From Phytophthora hibernalis (lineage: Eukaryota > Oomycota > Peronosporomycetes > Peronosporales > Peronosporaceae): a stretch of 64,000 nt of DNA. Below, piece by piece: positions 33,251-44,354 of this stretch. The notes beneath the pieces were generated by a model that was not told the origin of the DNA, searched no databases, and worked only from the letters and a program-made list of their open reading frames with translations. The translations under genes and the position numbers were made by a program. The first letter of the stretch is position 1, and each line of letters starts with the position of its first letter. The stretch covers positions 1-64,000 of the forward strand of contig JAAKBF010000384.1 in NCBI GenBank assembly GCA_012656075.1, written 5' to 3'.

Positions 33251-36200
33251 TTATAACTCGACACTCTGCATGGACCGAAAGTCCTTGGTGTACTGCGGAC
33301 TGTGGATCGACGAATTCAAGGACGGCGTGGACTGCTCCAGGATCTTGCGCTCGTTCTGTTGAAGCTGCAGACCAGTGGTGTACGACTGCGACAGCAGGTC
33401 GACGAGCTGGTCTCGGATCTGGCCTGACTGACTCTGGGCGAGTTGGGAGCGCTCCCGGTTGCGCGTCCACAGGTCTTCGAGCAACGCGCTCACCTGCTCC
33501 GCTAGATCCTTCAACAACAAACGCTGTCGTGCTGGTACCGAACTGCGAGCCTGAGAGTCTGCCACGATAAGTGCGCCAAGCACCACACCGTCGCGTGCCC
33601 GGAACGGTACGCCCATGACGAACCGCAGATTGGGGGACTCGGTCACGAATAAATTAGTCGCCAAAATGTCGTCTTGATGCGCGTCCAGGACCGTCACCAG
33701 CTCTCCGGCAGCGTCGACGTCGTCTTCGTCGACGCCAATATTTTGAACAGCAGCGCCTGTGGGGTCGGAAATCGTCGCATTATCTCCGCAGTAAGCGAGT
33801 GTGAGATCGGGACATCACTTAGTTCATGATCGCGCACAAGTCCAAAGTTCGATTTGATAAACTCGCGCTTTGCATCAACGAAACTGATCGTTGCAAAGGA
33901 GCAGCTAGAGTGCTGTGCTGCCTGTTTAGCCACAAGGTCGTAAATGTGCTCCTTGCCAGAGTCCATGATACCGTATTCAGCAAGCCGGGTTGCACGCTTT
34001 TCAGCAAGAGACGATCCCGCGCGGGACCTGGCTAATACCATATCGGTGTGAATCTCCTCGACAATTTCCTCGTCGTCGAAATCCTCATCGCCTTCTTCCA
34101 GTTCGTCAAGACCTTGGTAGTCCTGAAGATTCAAGTCCTTCAGTTTAAAGTCTATGCCCACATTTGAGTCGTGGAATTCCATGCCATCATCTTCATCAGC
34201 CTCATCAAGCTCGCTGAGGTCGAAGTCGCAGATGTCTTCCTCCTCATCTTTACCATCTTCGTTCTCCTCTTCGCCAATACCATCAAGATCCTCGCGGTCT
34301 GAGTCGTCGTCCGCCTCTGAGTCATCGAAATCGAAGACCTCAAGCTCGGACTTGTTCGTAAAGCGCCCAGTACCAGGCAGACCACCCTTGATGGAGAGGT
34401 CGAACTCTGAATCATGGAAGTCCATGAGCGATAACTCCGAGAATCGTTTGTAGAACTGGTCGCTCTGCATCACGATGCTGCTCGGAGAGGACGGCGACGA
34501 GGAGCAAACCGACATCTCCTCAGACACCTCAATGGCGTCGATGTCCACGGCTGAAAGAGGCTCTTCGTCAACCTCAGGCTCCTTCTCCACCTCTCGCGAA
34601 ATCTTTCGAACCACTTCAATCTCCTTCTCCGTATCACTGTCATCTTTCCCTTCGATGTCATTTTCGTTCTCGCTTTCGTAATCGAAGCGACTACCACGTG
34701 AACTGCTGACAGTAGTCGCGTTGCTCGCATTGCTCTGCTTGTAAAAGCTGCCTCCAAAGCTGCTGCCACTGATGCTCAGAGTCTTGGAGCTGCCACTCTT
34801 CCCGAATGCTCCCAGACCGCGACTGCTGTTGAAGCTGCTCACTGTGCTACCAGACATATTGGACAACGTTCGGTCTCCATTTACTGACGAGGCATGGGAC
34901 GACAGCAGCCCCGCGAATCGTATAAGTCCGAGCTGTCACCGCTGCTCGAGTGTGTCGACGGCGGTCTGTTGTACTCATCGTCATCCTCTGGGCTACGTGG
35001 TGGCGCATTACCGCTACCAAGACGACGTCGAAGTGCGTTGATTCCGTTCACCGGTGTCCTGGGTGGTTGAGTTGCTCCTTGGACTTGAAGTCGTCCTTTG
35101 CTCTGTCTTTGGTTGTCATCCACGCCCTGCACGCAGCTCACACAGATCCGGAACGGGCACTTACCGGCCTTACCCAGCTTGATCTGGTGCACTTCCGAGC
35201 ACTTGGAGCACGCGACGTCGCCACACAGGCGACAGTGGTGCTTCCTTCGCGACATGGTGAATTTGCCCTGACACACACTGCACGTCTTCCGAGACTTGAC
35301 CCAGTTCTCCGACGTCAAGTAGGGCGACTCACGCAGCCGCATCACCAGCAGCGCCTGGTCCAACTGCCGAAAGGCTGTAAGGTACGTCAGCATGTTCTGT
35401 CTCCGCGTGGCCGTGACGCCGTTCGCATCGTAGCAGCTAAACTTGATGAGCACCTCCAGCACGTTCTCCCCTGCGATCGACGACGCCACCGGGTACACCA
35501 CCAGCCCCGAGAACTGCACCAACGCTCTCGCACTGAAGGCGAAGTTTGGCGTCTGTGTGGACGACGAGGACGTGCTTGTCGCCGCATTCGACGCCACGAT
35601 AGGCTTGCAGTAGCGCGTGACGGCCGGGTCTTCGATCGAGTGCTGCGAGATGATGCCCACGCGCTGGTCCTCAAAGTCCTGCGCCTGGTTGTGCGCCATG
35701 GGGCCGCGGATGTACGCGCGCCGGATGGTGGCGTACTCGGCGAGGCAGAGCGTGAGGCCGTCCTCCGGGGCGCTCTCGGCGCCGCCGTGTCCCTTGCCGC
35801 CCATCTTGGCCGCCTGTCGCGCGCGGTGGCGGTTCTTGCCGCCGAACTTGAGCGAGTTGGCGGATGCCGCGGCCGCGTTGAGATGCGCGCCCGAGTTGGT
35901 CCGAGCGGGGCGGCCCTTGATGGACACATACTTGACCGCGTACTGCTCCGTCTCGGCGCCGCTCTGAGAGTGCGTAGAGGGGGAGGACGACGACGAGGAT
36001 GACGAGGACGACGCGGACGAACGGCGACCCGACGGGAGGCTGCCGAAGCTCGTGAACACGTCGGCCATCTGCACGCGCTCCTCGAAGAGCGCCGCCTGCA
36101 CGTTCTGGAACGTGTCACGCCGCGGAGACGCCATGAGGCGCATGAAGTCGTCCAGAGACGCGCGCACTCGCGTGGTCGCCAGCATCGTGTGCATGTGGCG

Positions 36201-36552
36201 CGGTAGCTGTGCCGGGTCTGCGGGCGTCATGGACGACACGCGGTCCACCGCGTCGGCGCGCAGCTCGTACACGTTGAGCGCGTCGCGCGCCGTGACGAAC
36301 TGCCACTTGTCTGCGTCCGCCACGGCGTCCACCAGCAGCGCCGCGGCGTTCGCGCGCGTCCAGCAGCAGCGCGTCCTGCTGCTGCTCACTGAAGTGCAGG
36401 TACGCGTCGGGCGTGACGCTGTCGGCGGTGAAGTTGGAGCGGCCGCTGCTGCTGGCCCAGTCTTGTGACGGCGTCTCGCTCGTGCGAGAGCTGCTGGTGG
36501 ACGCCTTGTGCTGGCGGTGCCGCGGCCGGTAGAGCGAGCCGTAGTTGACCAT
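33251..36552 (-). CDS. START-like / FYVE / GAF domain protein, about 1100 residues
   Basis: Starts at MVNYGSLYRPRHRQHK. A START-like region (about residues 60-380) is followed by a FYVE zinc finger: CSVCQGKF, RRKHHCRLCG and CSKC, with a final C-x2-C, the RRKHHCR signature binding phosphatidylinositol-3-phosphate on endosomes. A long Ser-rich then Asp/Glu-rich linker follows, and the C-terminus has a GAF domain (FATISFVDAKREFIKSNFG, then RFVMGVPFRARDGVVLGALI) with a helical tail. The frame breaks at about 36365 (2 nt in a GC run), 34905 (1 nt in a G run, where the FYVE frame would run directly into the GAF frame) and 33750 (1 nt). Without allowing for these it would look like two genes 14 nt apart. 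FYVE plus GAF proteins are an oomycete speciality. Confidence 0.82.
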
Positions 36553-38359
36553 TGTTAGCGGGCGGACGGGCGGATCCACTCTGTGGACGCGAATAGAAAC
36601 CTGAGATGACCTGTGTGCGGATACGTTCCTCGCGCTTCGTTCAAGCCGCGGGCGGAAAGTGGAGGAAATTGGCTGCCGGGAAGTCGCTCAGCTTGCCTCG
36701 AGTCGGGAACTGAGCGCCAGCGCACAGGGCCAGGGAGAGCGCGCCGCTTGTTGTCGCTCATGCGGGAAAGGCGAGGCAAGTGTTGCACACACCAAAAGGG
36801 CAAGAGATGTGAAAAATTAGGACCAAAAAGGAAATCTACAAACTTGCTGAGTTATGGTGAGTTGTGGTGAAGCACAAGTTGCAGCCAGCGCCTCGCCGCT
36901 TTATATAATCGATGCGGCAAGTGCAATGCAGTTTGCTATCTGCCGTCTTGCTGAAACTTCGAGTTTCTTGCGGCTACGCCCGCGTCAAAGCGATAGACGA
37001 AGGAGGCCTCTGCTTGAAGATCATGTGTAGCGCGTTGGCTACGAATGTGTTCCCACTGGGAACTTCCCAGCCTTTCGTGGCAGCACTGGTATCCTTTCTA
37101 CCAATACCGTACATGTATAAATACGCACAGGTGCCTGGAGTGTACAAGGATACCAGTATTAAGTATTTGCGCGGAGAATGGGTCTTGCCTGATAATTTGA
37201 AGCCCATTTTGCGGTGATTGCTTACTGACGTCGATGCAAAAAGCGGTGCAGATAGACAAGAGACCCACCGCCTAAGCCCAATTTACAATGCAGCGAGCGA
37301 GTTCAGCTTGACGTCCGTGCTCCGGACTGGAGCTCTTGTGTCTCGTTGCCTGGTCTTCCCGACGGGGCCTTTTTGCAGTTTGCTCTCTTGCCAAGAGACT
37401 CTTGGACGTTTGTGAGCTTACGCGGATGCAAGAGACTCCGAGAGAAACCCTACGACCGGACTTTGAAGAGCCTCTCGCATGGATAGCCCTGTATGGGGCA
37501 CACCGTACATTTGCTCTGCATCATCGTTCCTCCTAGTGAAAGACTTCGCCGTTCCAGCGGCGGCGGTGGCGGCGAAAGATTTCTTGTAAGCCTACCGACG
37601 CCAACCATTTCGGGGCTACAACGGCCAGAATCATTCATGGTCTTCAGCGTTGAAGTTTTCTTATCGTCTTCGGTCCCACATGCAGATGAGACCATTTTCA
37701 GCATGAATTGGCCTTGCTCGCGATGGGCCGAGGGCGGACCACCGCCATGCTCGACAAGGCGGCATGCATGGATTCTCGTCTTCAGTCGACGACAACATCG
37801 AAAAGGACGGAGCAATGCACCGAGACAGCGAGCATTATTGCACCGAGACGACCATTACAAGCACCCTAGTTAATAAAGTCCTTACGGCCGTCATGCAGAA
37901 CGAGTTGCAAACGGCCTGATACCAGTACACGAACATGTGCGATGTTGGCACCATTGTGAGCTCTCCATTCGGACTCGACCGTCGACCGCTTTGCAATCGG
38001 ACACCAGCACCATCTCAATGAACGAGCGAGAGAACGAGCACAACGCGACAAGAGCCGCGGTGCCAGTCAAGACACCAAGTTGCGCCAAGTTGCTTTTTCG
38101 ATCGCTGCTCGGACGACACGCTGGCAGCGCGAATTCACCTCCGCAGGCCCAAAAGCGACGCCAAACGCAGGCAAGCGGATTTTTCGAGCACGCAAGGCCA
38201 TCGTGCCCTTGCGATAATAATGGTTGCCTGCCAGGTACACATAATACCTACCTGGTTGATGTTAATCATGTAGAGCATATTAATACATGCTATGCTTGGG
38301 AGTAATCGCCAATGAATCGCCACCTATTCTAAGGTTGAGCTTCTGGCAGTGTTGGAGAA
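36553..38359. other. Intergenic, no gene supported
   Basis: Open frames on both strands (for example 36912-37217, 37450-37873) lack domains. About 36850-36905 includes a TTATATAATCG stretch. The region is long for this gene-dense part and may hold an unrecognised gene or old repeats. Confidence 0.45.
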
Positions 38360-39095
38360 ATGAGAACTTGTCTCGTGCTAGGACTGGACGGAGTCGGCAA
38401 GACGCTGCTACTTCGACAACTCACGGCACAGCTTGTGCGCAAGCAAAAGAGTGTGCTGGAGCGAATTGTGGCCTTTGTGTTGAATCCCTGCAGCAGCGAC
38501 GCAGACAAAGACGATGGCTACAGCTCCAAGGACGGAGACTATTCCGTCGACGCCAACACGCAGCCGAGCGTGGGGTCGAGCACTGGTCGCTGCCACTAGA
38601 CGGAGGAAGGGCCTGTATGATGCGCGAAGTCGGTGGTCAACTGCTTCCCATGTGGCCGTCGTACTTCGAGTCCTGCCACTTTGGCTCTTCCTGGTCGACG
38701 CCAGCAACGCCGCGCAGCTTGCAGCTTCCGCGATCGAGTTCTTCGCGGTGCTGGGGGCCGACGAGATGCGTTGTAAACCCAAGTTACTGGTGATCAACCA
38801 CATTGACGCTGGGTTCTTGGTGGACGACGCCATGCTGCAGACATACCTCTGCTTTGATCGCCTCCTCGCTGAACCGGACAGCGGTCCTGTGCAAATTATC
38901 AAAACTAGCGCACTCACGGGTGAGAACGTGGAGCACCTCCTCAAATGGCTCGGCCAGACTGTCAGTAGCGGACTCTTCTCAGGGAACAATCCAAGCCTCG
39001 CGCTAAGTGGACTAAGTGGGTTTAGTGGCCGCTATCGGACTTTAGGACGCCAGAACTCGGGCAACGATGTGCGAGTGCATCCTGTTGCAGATTAG
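38360..39095 (+). CDS. ARL16-like small GTPase (two frame breaks)
   Basis: Starts MRTCLVLGLDGVGKTLLLRQ, with the GxxxxGKT P-loop at residues 8-15. After an acidic insert the switch I-like QPSVG follows, then REVGGQLLPMWPSYFESCHF (switch II; most ARFs have DVGG, ARL16 has ELGG), LFLVDASNAAQLAASAIEFF, and VINHIDAG in place of the NKxD guanine motif. The C-terminus has IIKTSALTGENVEHLLKWL. This order and the ExGG motif fit ARL16, a GTPase linked to cilia, which suits a zoospore-forming organism. Frame breaks at about 38573 (G run) and 38683 (T run) are single-base losses; about 245 residues result. The stop is 55 bp from the convergent permease stop. Confidence 0.75.
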
Positions 39096-39150
39096 TTTCG
39101 CGACAGCAAGAACAGCGCAGAAAAGTATAACTGCATGTGAACGCAATGTA

Positions 39151-40754
39151 TTAGTTCCGTTCGCCTTCGTGACAGTAAGGATATTCGTCAGCGAGGGTGG
39201 CGTTGGTGGCCATGCTGGTCTCGGCGGCCTGGAACAAGCGGAAGTGCTGCATGTCACGAGTAATGTTGCCTCCCGCAATAAGGGCGCAGTAGAGCCCGAG
39301 CACGACGCTGCTGATGATGGTCACATAGCAAACAGCTCGGTCGCATTTACCCCTGAACGTGTGAATGGCGATCGGGTGTACGCGGAGGTAGCACAGGCAC
39401 GGCATGATCATGCACGAAACGGTGACAGCCGTGGCGCCGATAAAACTCAAGATGTCCACGAATGACGACTGGAACATGATTGCCAGGAACGCTTGCAACC
39501 ACATCGTGATTGTACGGATCAATCCACTGCACAGTCGGTCAGAGGTTGTGTACGCCTCGCCCGTGTACGCGTGCTCGCCGTTGTCGCTCGGAGGTGGCGA
39601 TACTGTCTGGAAGTAGGGAGTACTGCTGCCGTACAGGAAGCCGTCGTCCTCGATGATAGGAATGCTGGAAGCCTTCGGTGGATCGAGCGTGCCGACTGCG
39701 CCAGTGTCCGCGAGAATCGGCTTGCTCTGCCCCAATCCGGCAGCAGATTTCGCAGCGCGTAAATTCAGCGTTTGCTGAAGGACCTCATGATCGGCATCTT
39801 TGCCAAGGATGTAGCGCTCCATGTCGAACAGGGTCGGGTTCAGCAGCAACGGGTACGCGATCGTGACGTGAATCAGCATCAGAGCGGAGGCAACCTTGCG
39901 CGCAGAGCTCTGCTCAGGCAGTTGGTCTAGCAAAGTTGCGGGAGCGGTGCAACCAAACTGGTAGTACGTCACGACTCCAATGAGCATATAGACAGAGGTG
40001 ATGAAAAGCAGCGTGAGCGACACGAGGTTGGCCAGGCGAGCTGGATCTGTGTGCTGTCGCTGGATGGGTGGAATGATAATAGCGGTGCCCGTGGCGAACA
40101 TGATGGTGCCGAAAGTCTGCACGGCGTGATCGGTCTCGATCTGCGTCTCTCGTGGCGACGGCTGTAGGTTCTGGAGGCTGTATCCGATGCAAATGACGTC
40201 CGCCAGCACCGCGACAAGTCCACCGATGTAGGCCAGGGGAGCTGCAGCTTTCAGCGTCGGGATCAGAATCACTGGCAGCACACCGAGACTCATCACGACG
40301 ATCCAGTGGGTGGTGCTCCAGTGCTCCCCTGCATCCGTACCTTCAAACAGACATGGGAGCAGGGTGGTGCCGCCTAGAATAAGGAAGGCGATGGGACTCA
40401 GGAAGCACGCGCCCCACTCCGACAGCAGCACCACACGGCGTCCTAGCTCCCCGAAGGCAAAGTAGCCGAGGTCACTGAACGTTCGCACGTTCACAGGGGC
40501 CACCATGAGCGCCTTGCTTACTGCAACACTGCGTCAATTAGACATGCATTGAAAAGTGAGTGTTAGTAGCTTTGGATTGTAGGACAGGAGATCAAGTCGG
40601 ACCTGGCGTGGAGGTTGCAGGCCGAGATGAAATAGACGCCCATGGCGGCCAGGACGGGCCCCGCCGCCGCGAAGATGGAGCCGAAGCTCATGGAGCCCAC
40701 GCCGAAGGTGGCGCAGAAGAGCAGTGCCACACACAGTACGTCGTCGTTCCCCAT
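39151..40754 (-). CDS. Amino acid/auxin permease (AAAP) family transporter, two exons
   Basis: Exon 1 is 40603-40754 and exon 2 is 39151-40528, with a 74-nt GT-AG intron (GTCCGA...ACGCAG); the spliced product has 509 residues without a break. The start MGNDDVLCVALLFCATFGVG leads into TM1, with the GVGSMSFGSIFAAAGP motif typical of AAAP carriers. About ten or eleven hydrophobic segments follow, such as FLSPIAFLILGGTTLLP, FGTIMFATGTAIIIPP and LVSLTLLFITSVYMLIGVVT. A hydrophilic loop of about 90 residues separates the last helices from the rest. These proteins are proton-coupled amino acid symporters of the plasma or vacuolar membrane. The substrate cannot be told. Confidence 0.88.
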
Positions 40755-42248
40755 GCTGCAAAGTGCTTCGATGCCATTCAGATCAGATCCACTAGATCGC
40801 GACCTTTCGGGAGCTCCGGATAACAGATGTATTGCGCCGGATAACGATTGACAACCATGGTCGGGCAGCGGACCGCGAGGGCACGAAGTGTCGGCCCCGC
40901 ATGGACGTCACGTTAGAAGCGACCCCGGTCATCCCGGATGCCCCTAGCTGCTGCGACCGCGTTGCTCACTACATGTATTAGTACATCTGCCACCCGAGCT
41001 CGGAGCTGGCACCCGACTGGCAGTGTGTGAGCGCTCCGCGCACGCGCATGGCTGCTTCATCGGCAGCGACTCCGCGCTGGATGTGTTCGTTTCCCTTCTC
41101 AGTCGTTCAGTCGTCCCGCGAAGCTTCTGTCTATTAATAATTGTAAGTCCTATTGGCGGCAGCGACGATGTGTCCTTCAAGCGTGAACAGCATGCAAAGC
41201 GCGCGCGAGGTGACCGCTGCTACCTAACGTTATCTCAACTTGAGCCTAAAGAAGGAGTGGCGACGCACCTCGAAGGCCCCAGAACGTAGTCGTCGTAGAG
41301 AACTCGAGGACGAAACGTTGACGGCGGAGGGTGGAGATACGACCCCAAGTGGTCTTGCTCAATCCAACTTGGCTGCCATGCGGTTTTTCCCTGAGGTTAG
41401 GAGGATGATTTCCTTCGGCGGTCTTCGCCGCCGCTCCCAACAGCAGTGCTCTTTGGGCTCTCAGACTCTAAGGCAACACGGTGTTGAACACCCGCTTGAA
41501 GAGTAATTTGCGCCAAAGATAATGGAGTCGGCGTCCTTAGGTTTCGCTACTCGCAGTCGTAGAGAAAGCCGACCGCCCTCATCCATGCAGATCAAAAACA
41601 TACTCTCCTCAAGATTAATCGGCAGGTTCTGTACGACCGACTTCTGTGCACAGCCCAGGATACTGTACTTTAGTGCATAGCAAAGACTACGCGTACAGTA
41701 ATTTTCCTTGCGTTTGTTGGCCCGCTTTACTATTCCTGTTTAGAGAGTATTCCAGGTTAGGGAGGGGTTTGAACACAATAAGAGAGCGACTGCGTTCCCC
41801 GACTAGAGCATCCCCTGTATACTTGAGTCCGGAAGGCATAAACGCTGGGCAAAGCAAGCAATCCGAACCCATCTATTAAACGTCCTTATCCGGTCGTGTA
41901 TAAGGCGACTGCAGCTATTCCATAAAACCGATGTGTCGGGGACAATAGCTCAGCTATTGCAACACCAAGTCGGGGACAGTATCACGAAACCATGTATAAA
42001 AGGAAGTGGATCGAATTCCAAAATCCACGGCCGGCCCTAGCCAACGATGAAAAACATACTTTCCTCTTGAGAAAAATGGGCCTGAGCACAACCGACCAAC
42101 AGACCAAAATGCGTATTTTTACCGCCGAGAAGCTTTTCGGCTTCGCTGGTCTCAGGCCGCTCGTTGGCCGACTGTCAGTTCTCATTGTGCTTTCTTGTAA
42201 GCACGTCGAGTCAATTTTCGCCAGCTATTTCAGTGCCGCCACCTGATA
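40755..42248. other. Intergenic
   Basis: No gene is supported. Short similar stretches AAAAACATACTCTCCTC (41595) and AAAAACATACTTTCCTC (42050) suggest a dispersed repeat. The part up to about 41000 probably includes the permease promoter. Confidence 0.45.
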
Positions 42249-42674
42249 ATGCACTGCCCCACCACCACCACTGCCACAATGGACTCCCAGTCGTCTGTTG
42301 TCGTGCAGACCCGCAGCCACAAGCGACGACGCAGCGACCCGCGCGCTGTCACCTGTACCGAGGTGAAGGACGACGACTGCAGCACCGCCGAGAGCTGCTG
42401 CACCACGTCGGGCGAGAGCTGCTGCACCACGTCGGGCGAGAGCTCCGGGGACGAGAGCGACAGCTTCGAAGACGTCGAGCTGGCAGCAGCAGTGGAGGAA
42501 GATGAGACCGCGTCGGCCGCCAAGAGACGACGACGAGCCGACCTGGACGGCCTCAAGAAGTCGGTCCGGCGCATGGAGGTCCAGGTCGGAGACGCGTCCG
42601 CGCAGCTGCGAGACCTGGCCGCCCTCGTGGCGCAGGTCGTGGCGCAGCAGCAGCAACAACTTCAGTTCGCATAG
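42249..42674 (+). CDS. Small acidic nuclear-type protein with coiled coil and tandem repeat
   Basis: 141 residues, single exon, not recognised. After a Thr-rich start come a basic cluster (SHKRRRSDPR), two exact copies of the octapeptide CCTTSGES (a 24-nt tandem repeat at about 42397-42444), an acidic segment, a second basic cluster (AAKRRRRADLD) and a heptad-like helix (LKKSVRRMEVQVGDASAQLR) ending in five Gln. The two basic clusters could act as nuclear localisation signals. Alternative starts are the Met at codon 1 or at codon 11. GC-rich codon use like its neighbours supports a real gene. Confidence 0.55.
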   Translation: MHCPTTTTATMDSQSSVVVQTRSHKRRRSDPRAVTCTEVKDDDCSTAESCCTTSGESCCTTSGESSGDESDSFEDVELAAAVEEDETASAAKRRRRADLDGLKKSVRRMEVQVGDASAQLRDLAALVAQVVAQQQQQLQFA

Positions 42675-43279
42675 AGACACGCGCAGTTGTCCTCCTACAC
42701 ACGCTCCCGCCGCAGTAAACCCGCGCGATAGTTTATAACGGCCCGGCGATGGCCGCGGCACAGCAGGCGCGAACAAATCGCGTCTCGCCGCTCGTCCTGA
42801 GCTCGTCCATGCTCGTAACATGATAATTGAACGTTGTTTCCTCTCAAAATCCTCCTCTTCACGCATTTCCTGCGCGCTTTAGCGTCGCCGCCGCTACCTC
42901 CATGCTGTTGACTTGATGTTCCTTGTTCAACGAAACGCTCGTCATTGATCTTCCAGCGCTGGCAGCAGACGAGACGGCGCTGAAATTGGTCGGTTTGCTT
43001 CGCAGGCTCGAATATCTTGGGATGAGTATGCTCGATCCAATCAGCGCCCACGGCCGGACTTTGTCTTGTTCGCTCCGTCGTGTTCTTTTGGTGTGACACA
43101 CATAAATGCGCTGGTCCGAACACGCCGTACTTGAATGACAGCGCCCATTCGCCTGTAAAAGTTATGCACCTATCATTTCCGCACATCACTTCTGATGTCC
43201 GCAACCGTCGCCCTGGAAGCCCACGCAAGAATTGTATTGCACCAGTTCCAGTTGAGTGCGTACTTTGGATGCTTTGACA
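42675..43279. other. Intergenic
   Basis: Nothing recognised. Confidence 0.5.
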
Positions 43280-44172
43280 CTACGCCTGCTGCACGCCGCC
43301 CAGCAGCGGCACGTCCGTCTTGGGGCCTTGCGGCGACAGGTTGTGCGTCTCCTCCACGAGCCAGAGCCTGTCGAACAGCGCCGGCTGCGGGTCGGTCTCT
43401 AACTCGGCCGTGATCTCGTCGCACTTGACTCGCAGACGCGCCAACGCCTCCTCGCTCACGTCGGGCGAAAGCACTCGCCCTAGCGTCGAGTGGATGATCA
43501 CGCGCGTGTCCGTCTTGGGCGCGTAGGAGAAAGTTTCCTTGGCCACGCGACGGATGTGGTCCACCGAGAACTCGGCGTGCGCGTTCACGATGTCCTCATC
43601 CTGCTTATCGTCTGGCAGACACTGGAAGAGCATGATGATGGCCCCCGAGGAAGCCATGAGCACCTTCACGGGGGCCATTCGGAACGGCGCAAAGCGCGTG
43701 CACATGGTTTTGAGCTGCGCCACGTCCTGAGGAAAGCGCAGCCTCGCGTTGGGCGCTAGATCGCCCGGGTGCGACGTGTGGAACAGCGTCACGTGCATGA
43801 GCTCACGGCGAGTGACGCAGGCGACGGCGTTGTCGGTCTCGGGCTCGCGGGGCAGCAGGTCTGTCAGGTCCGCGCCGATGGCGTGGCAGCGTTCCGCCAT
43901 TTCGCGCGGGATCGGCGCACAGATGAGCGCCACGCCGTCGTTGTCGCTCGGGAACACGTACGGCTTGGACTCGAGTGTCTTGCCCTCCACTGTGAAGTTC
44001 TTTCTGCATCAACGTCGAAACGATCAGCTACCAGCCATTTCTTGCTTAGATTGTGAACGCACCTTGTTGCACGCACAGACTCGCGGTCGAGGGCTTTCTT
44101 GCCGCCTTGGTAGAGCTCCTCATACAAATATGCGCGCTGTTGGCGCCACTGCGTTTCCTGTTCGGAGCTCAT
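43280..44172 (-). CDS. 2H phosphoesterase-like protein, two exons
   Basis: Exon 1 is 44063-44172 and exon 2 is 43280-44003, with a 59-nt intron (GTGCGT...GATGCAG); the product is 277 residues and unbroken. Two motifs of the form H-x-T-hydrophobic are spaced about 110 residues apart: RELMHVTLFHTS and RVIIHSTLGRVL. Paired HxT/HxS motifs are the signature of the 2H phosphoesterase superfamily (LigT, AKAP7, cyclic phosphodiesterases), which act on 2',3'-cyclic or 2',5'-linked phosphates of RNA and nucleotides. The surrounding sequence is not that of a characterised subfamily, so substrate and pathway are unknown. The N-terminal helix (SSEQETQWRQQRAYLYEELY) is charged. This is a family-level inference from two short motifs. 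Confidence 0.6.
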
Positions 44173-44354
44173 CTGCTGCTTTTCTGCTTGGTGGCGATTT
44201 CTGAAGTGATGATGACAAACGGCCTACGACGTATGTTTATGAGGTGTCGCGTTCGAGAGTGAGACAGTGTTTTTGTATTGATGCGGATTCATGTACGCCA
44301 CATCATCTAGTGATCTCGCTGGTCGTAACATGGCTACAGTCCACTTCAACTTGC

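Noticed and set aside
34950..36002. 350-codon plus-strand open frame
   Set aside because: It is antisense to the FYVE/START coding region, which has clear domains. GC-rich codons leave long open antisense frames.
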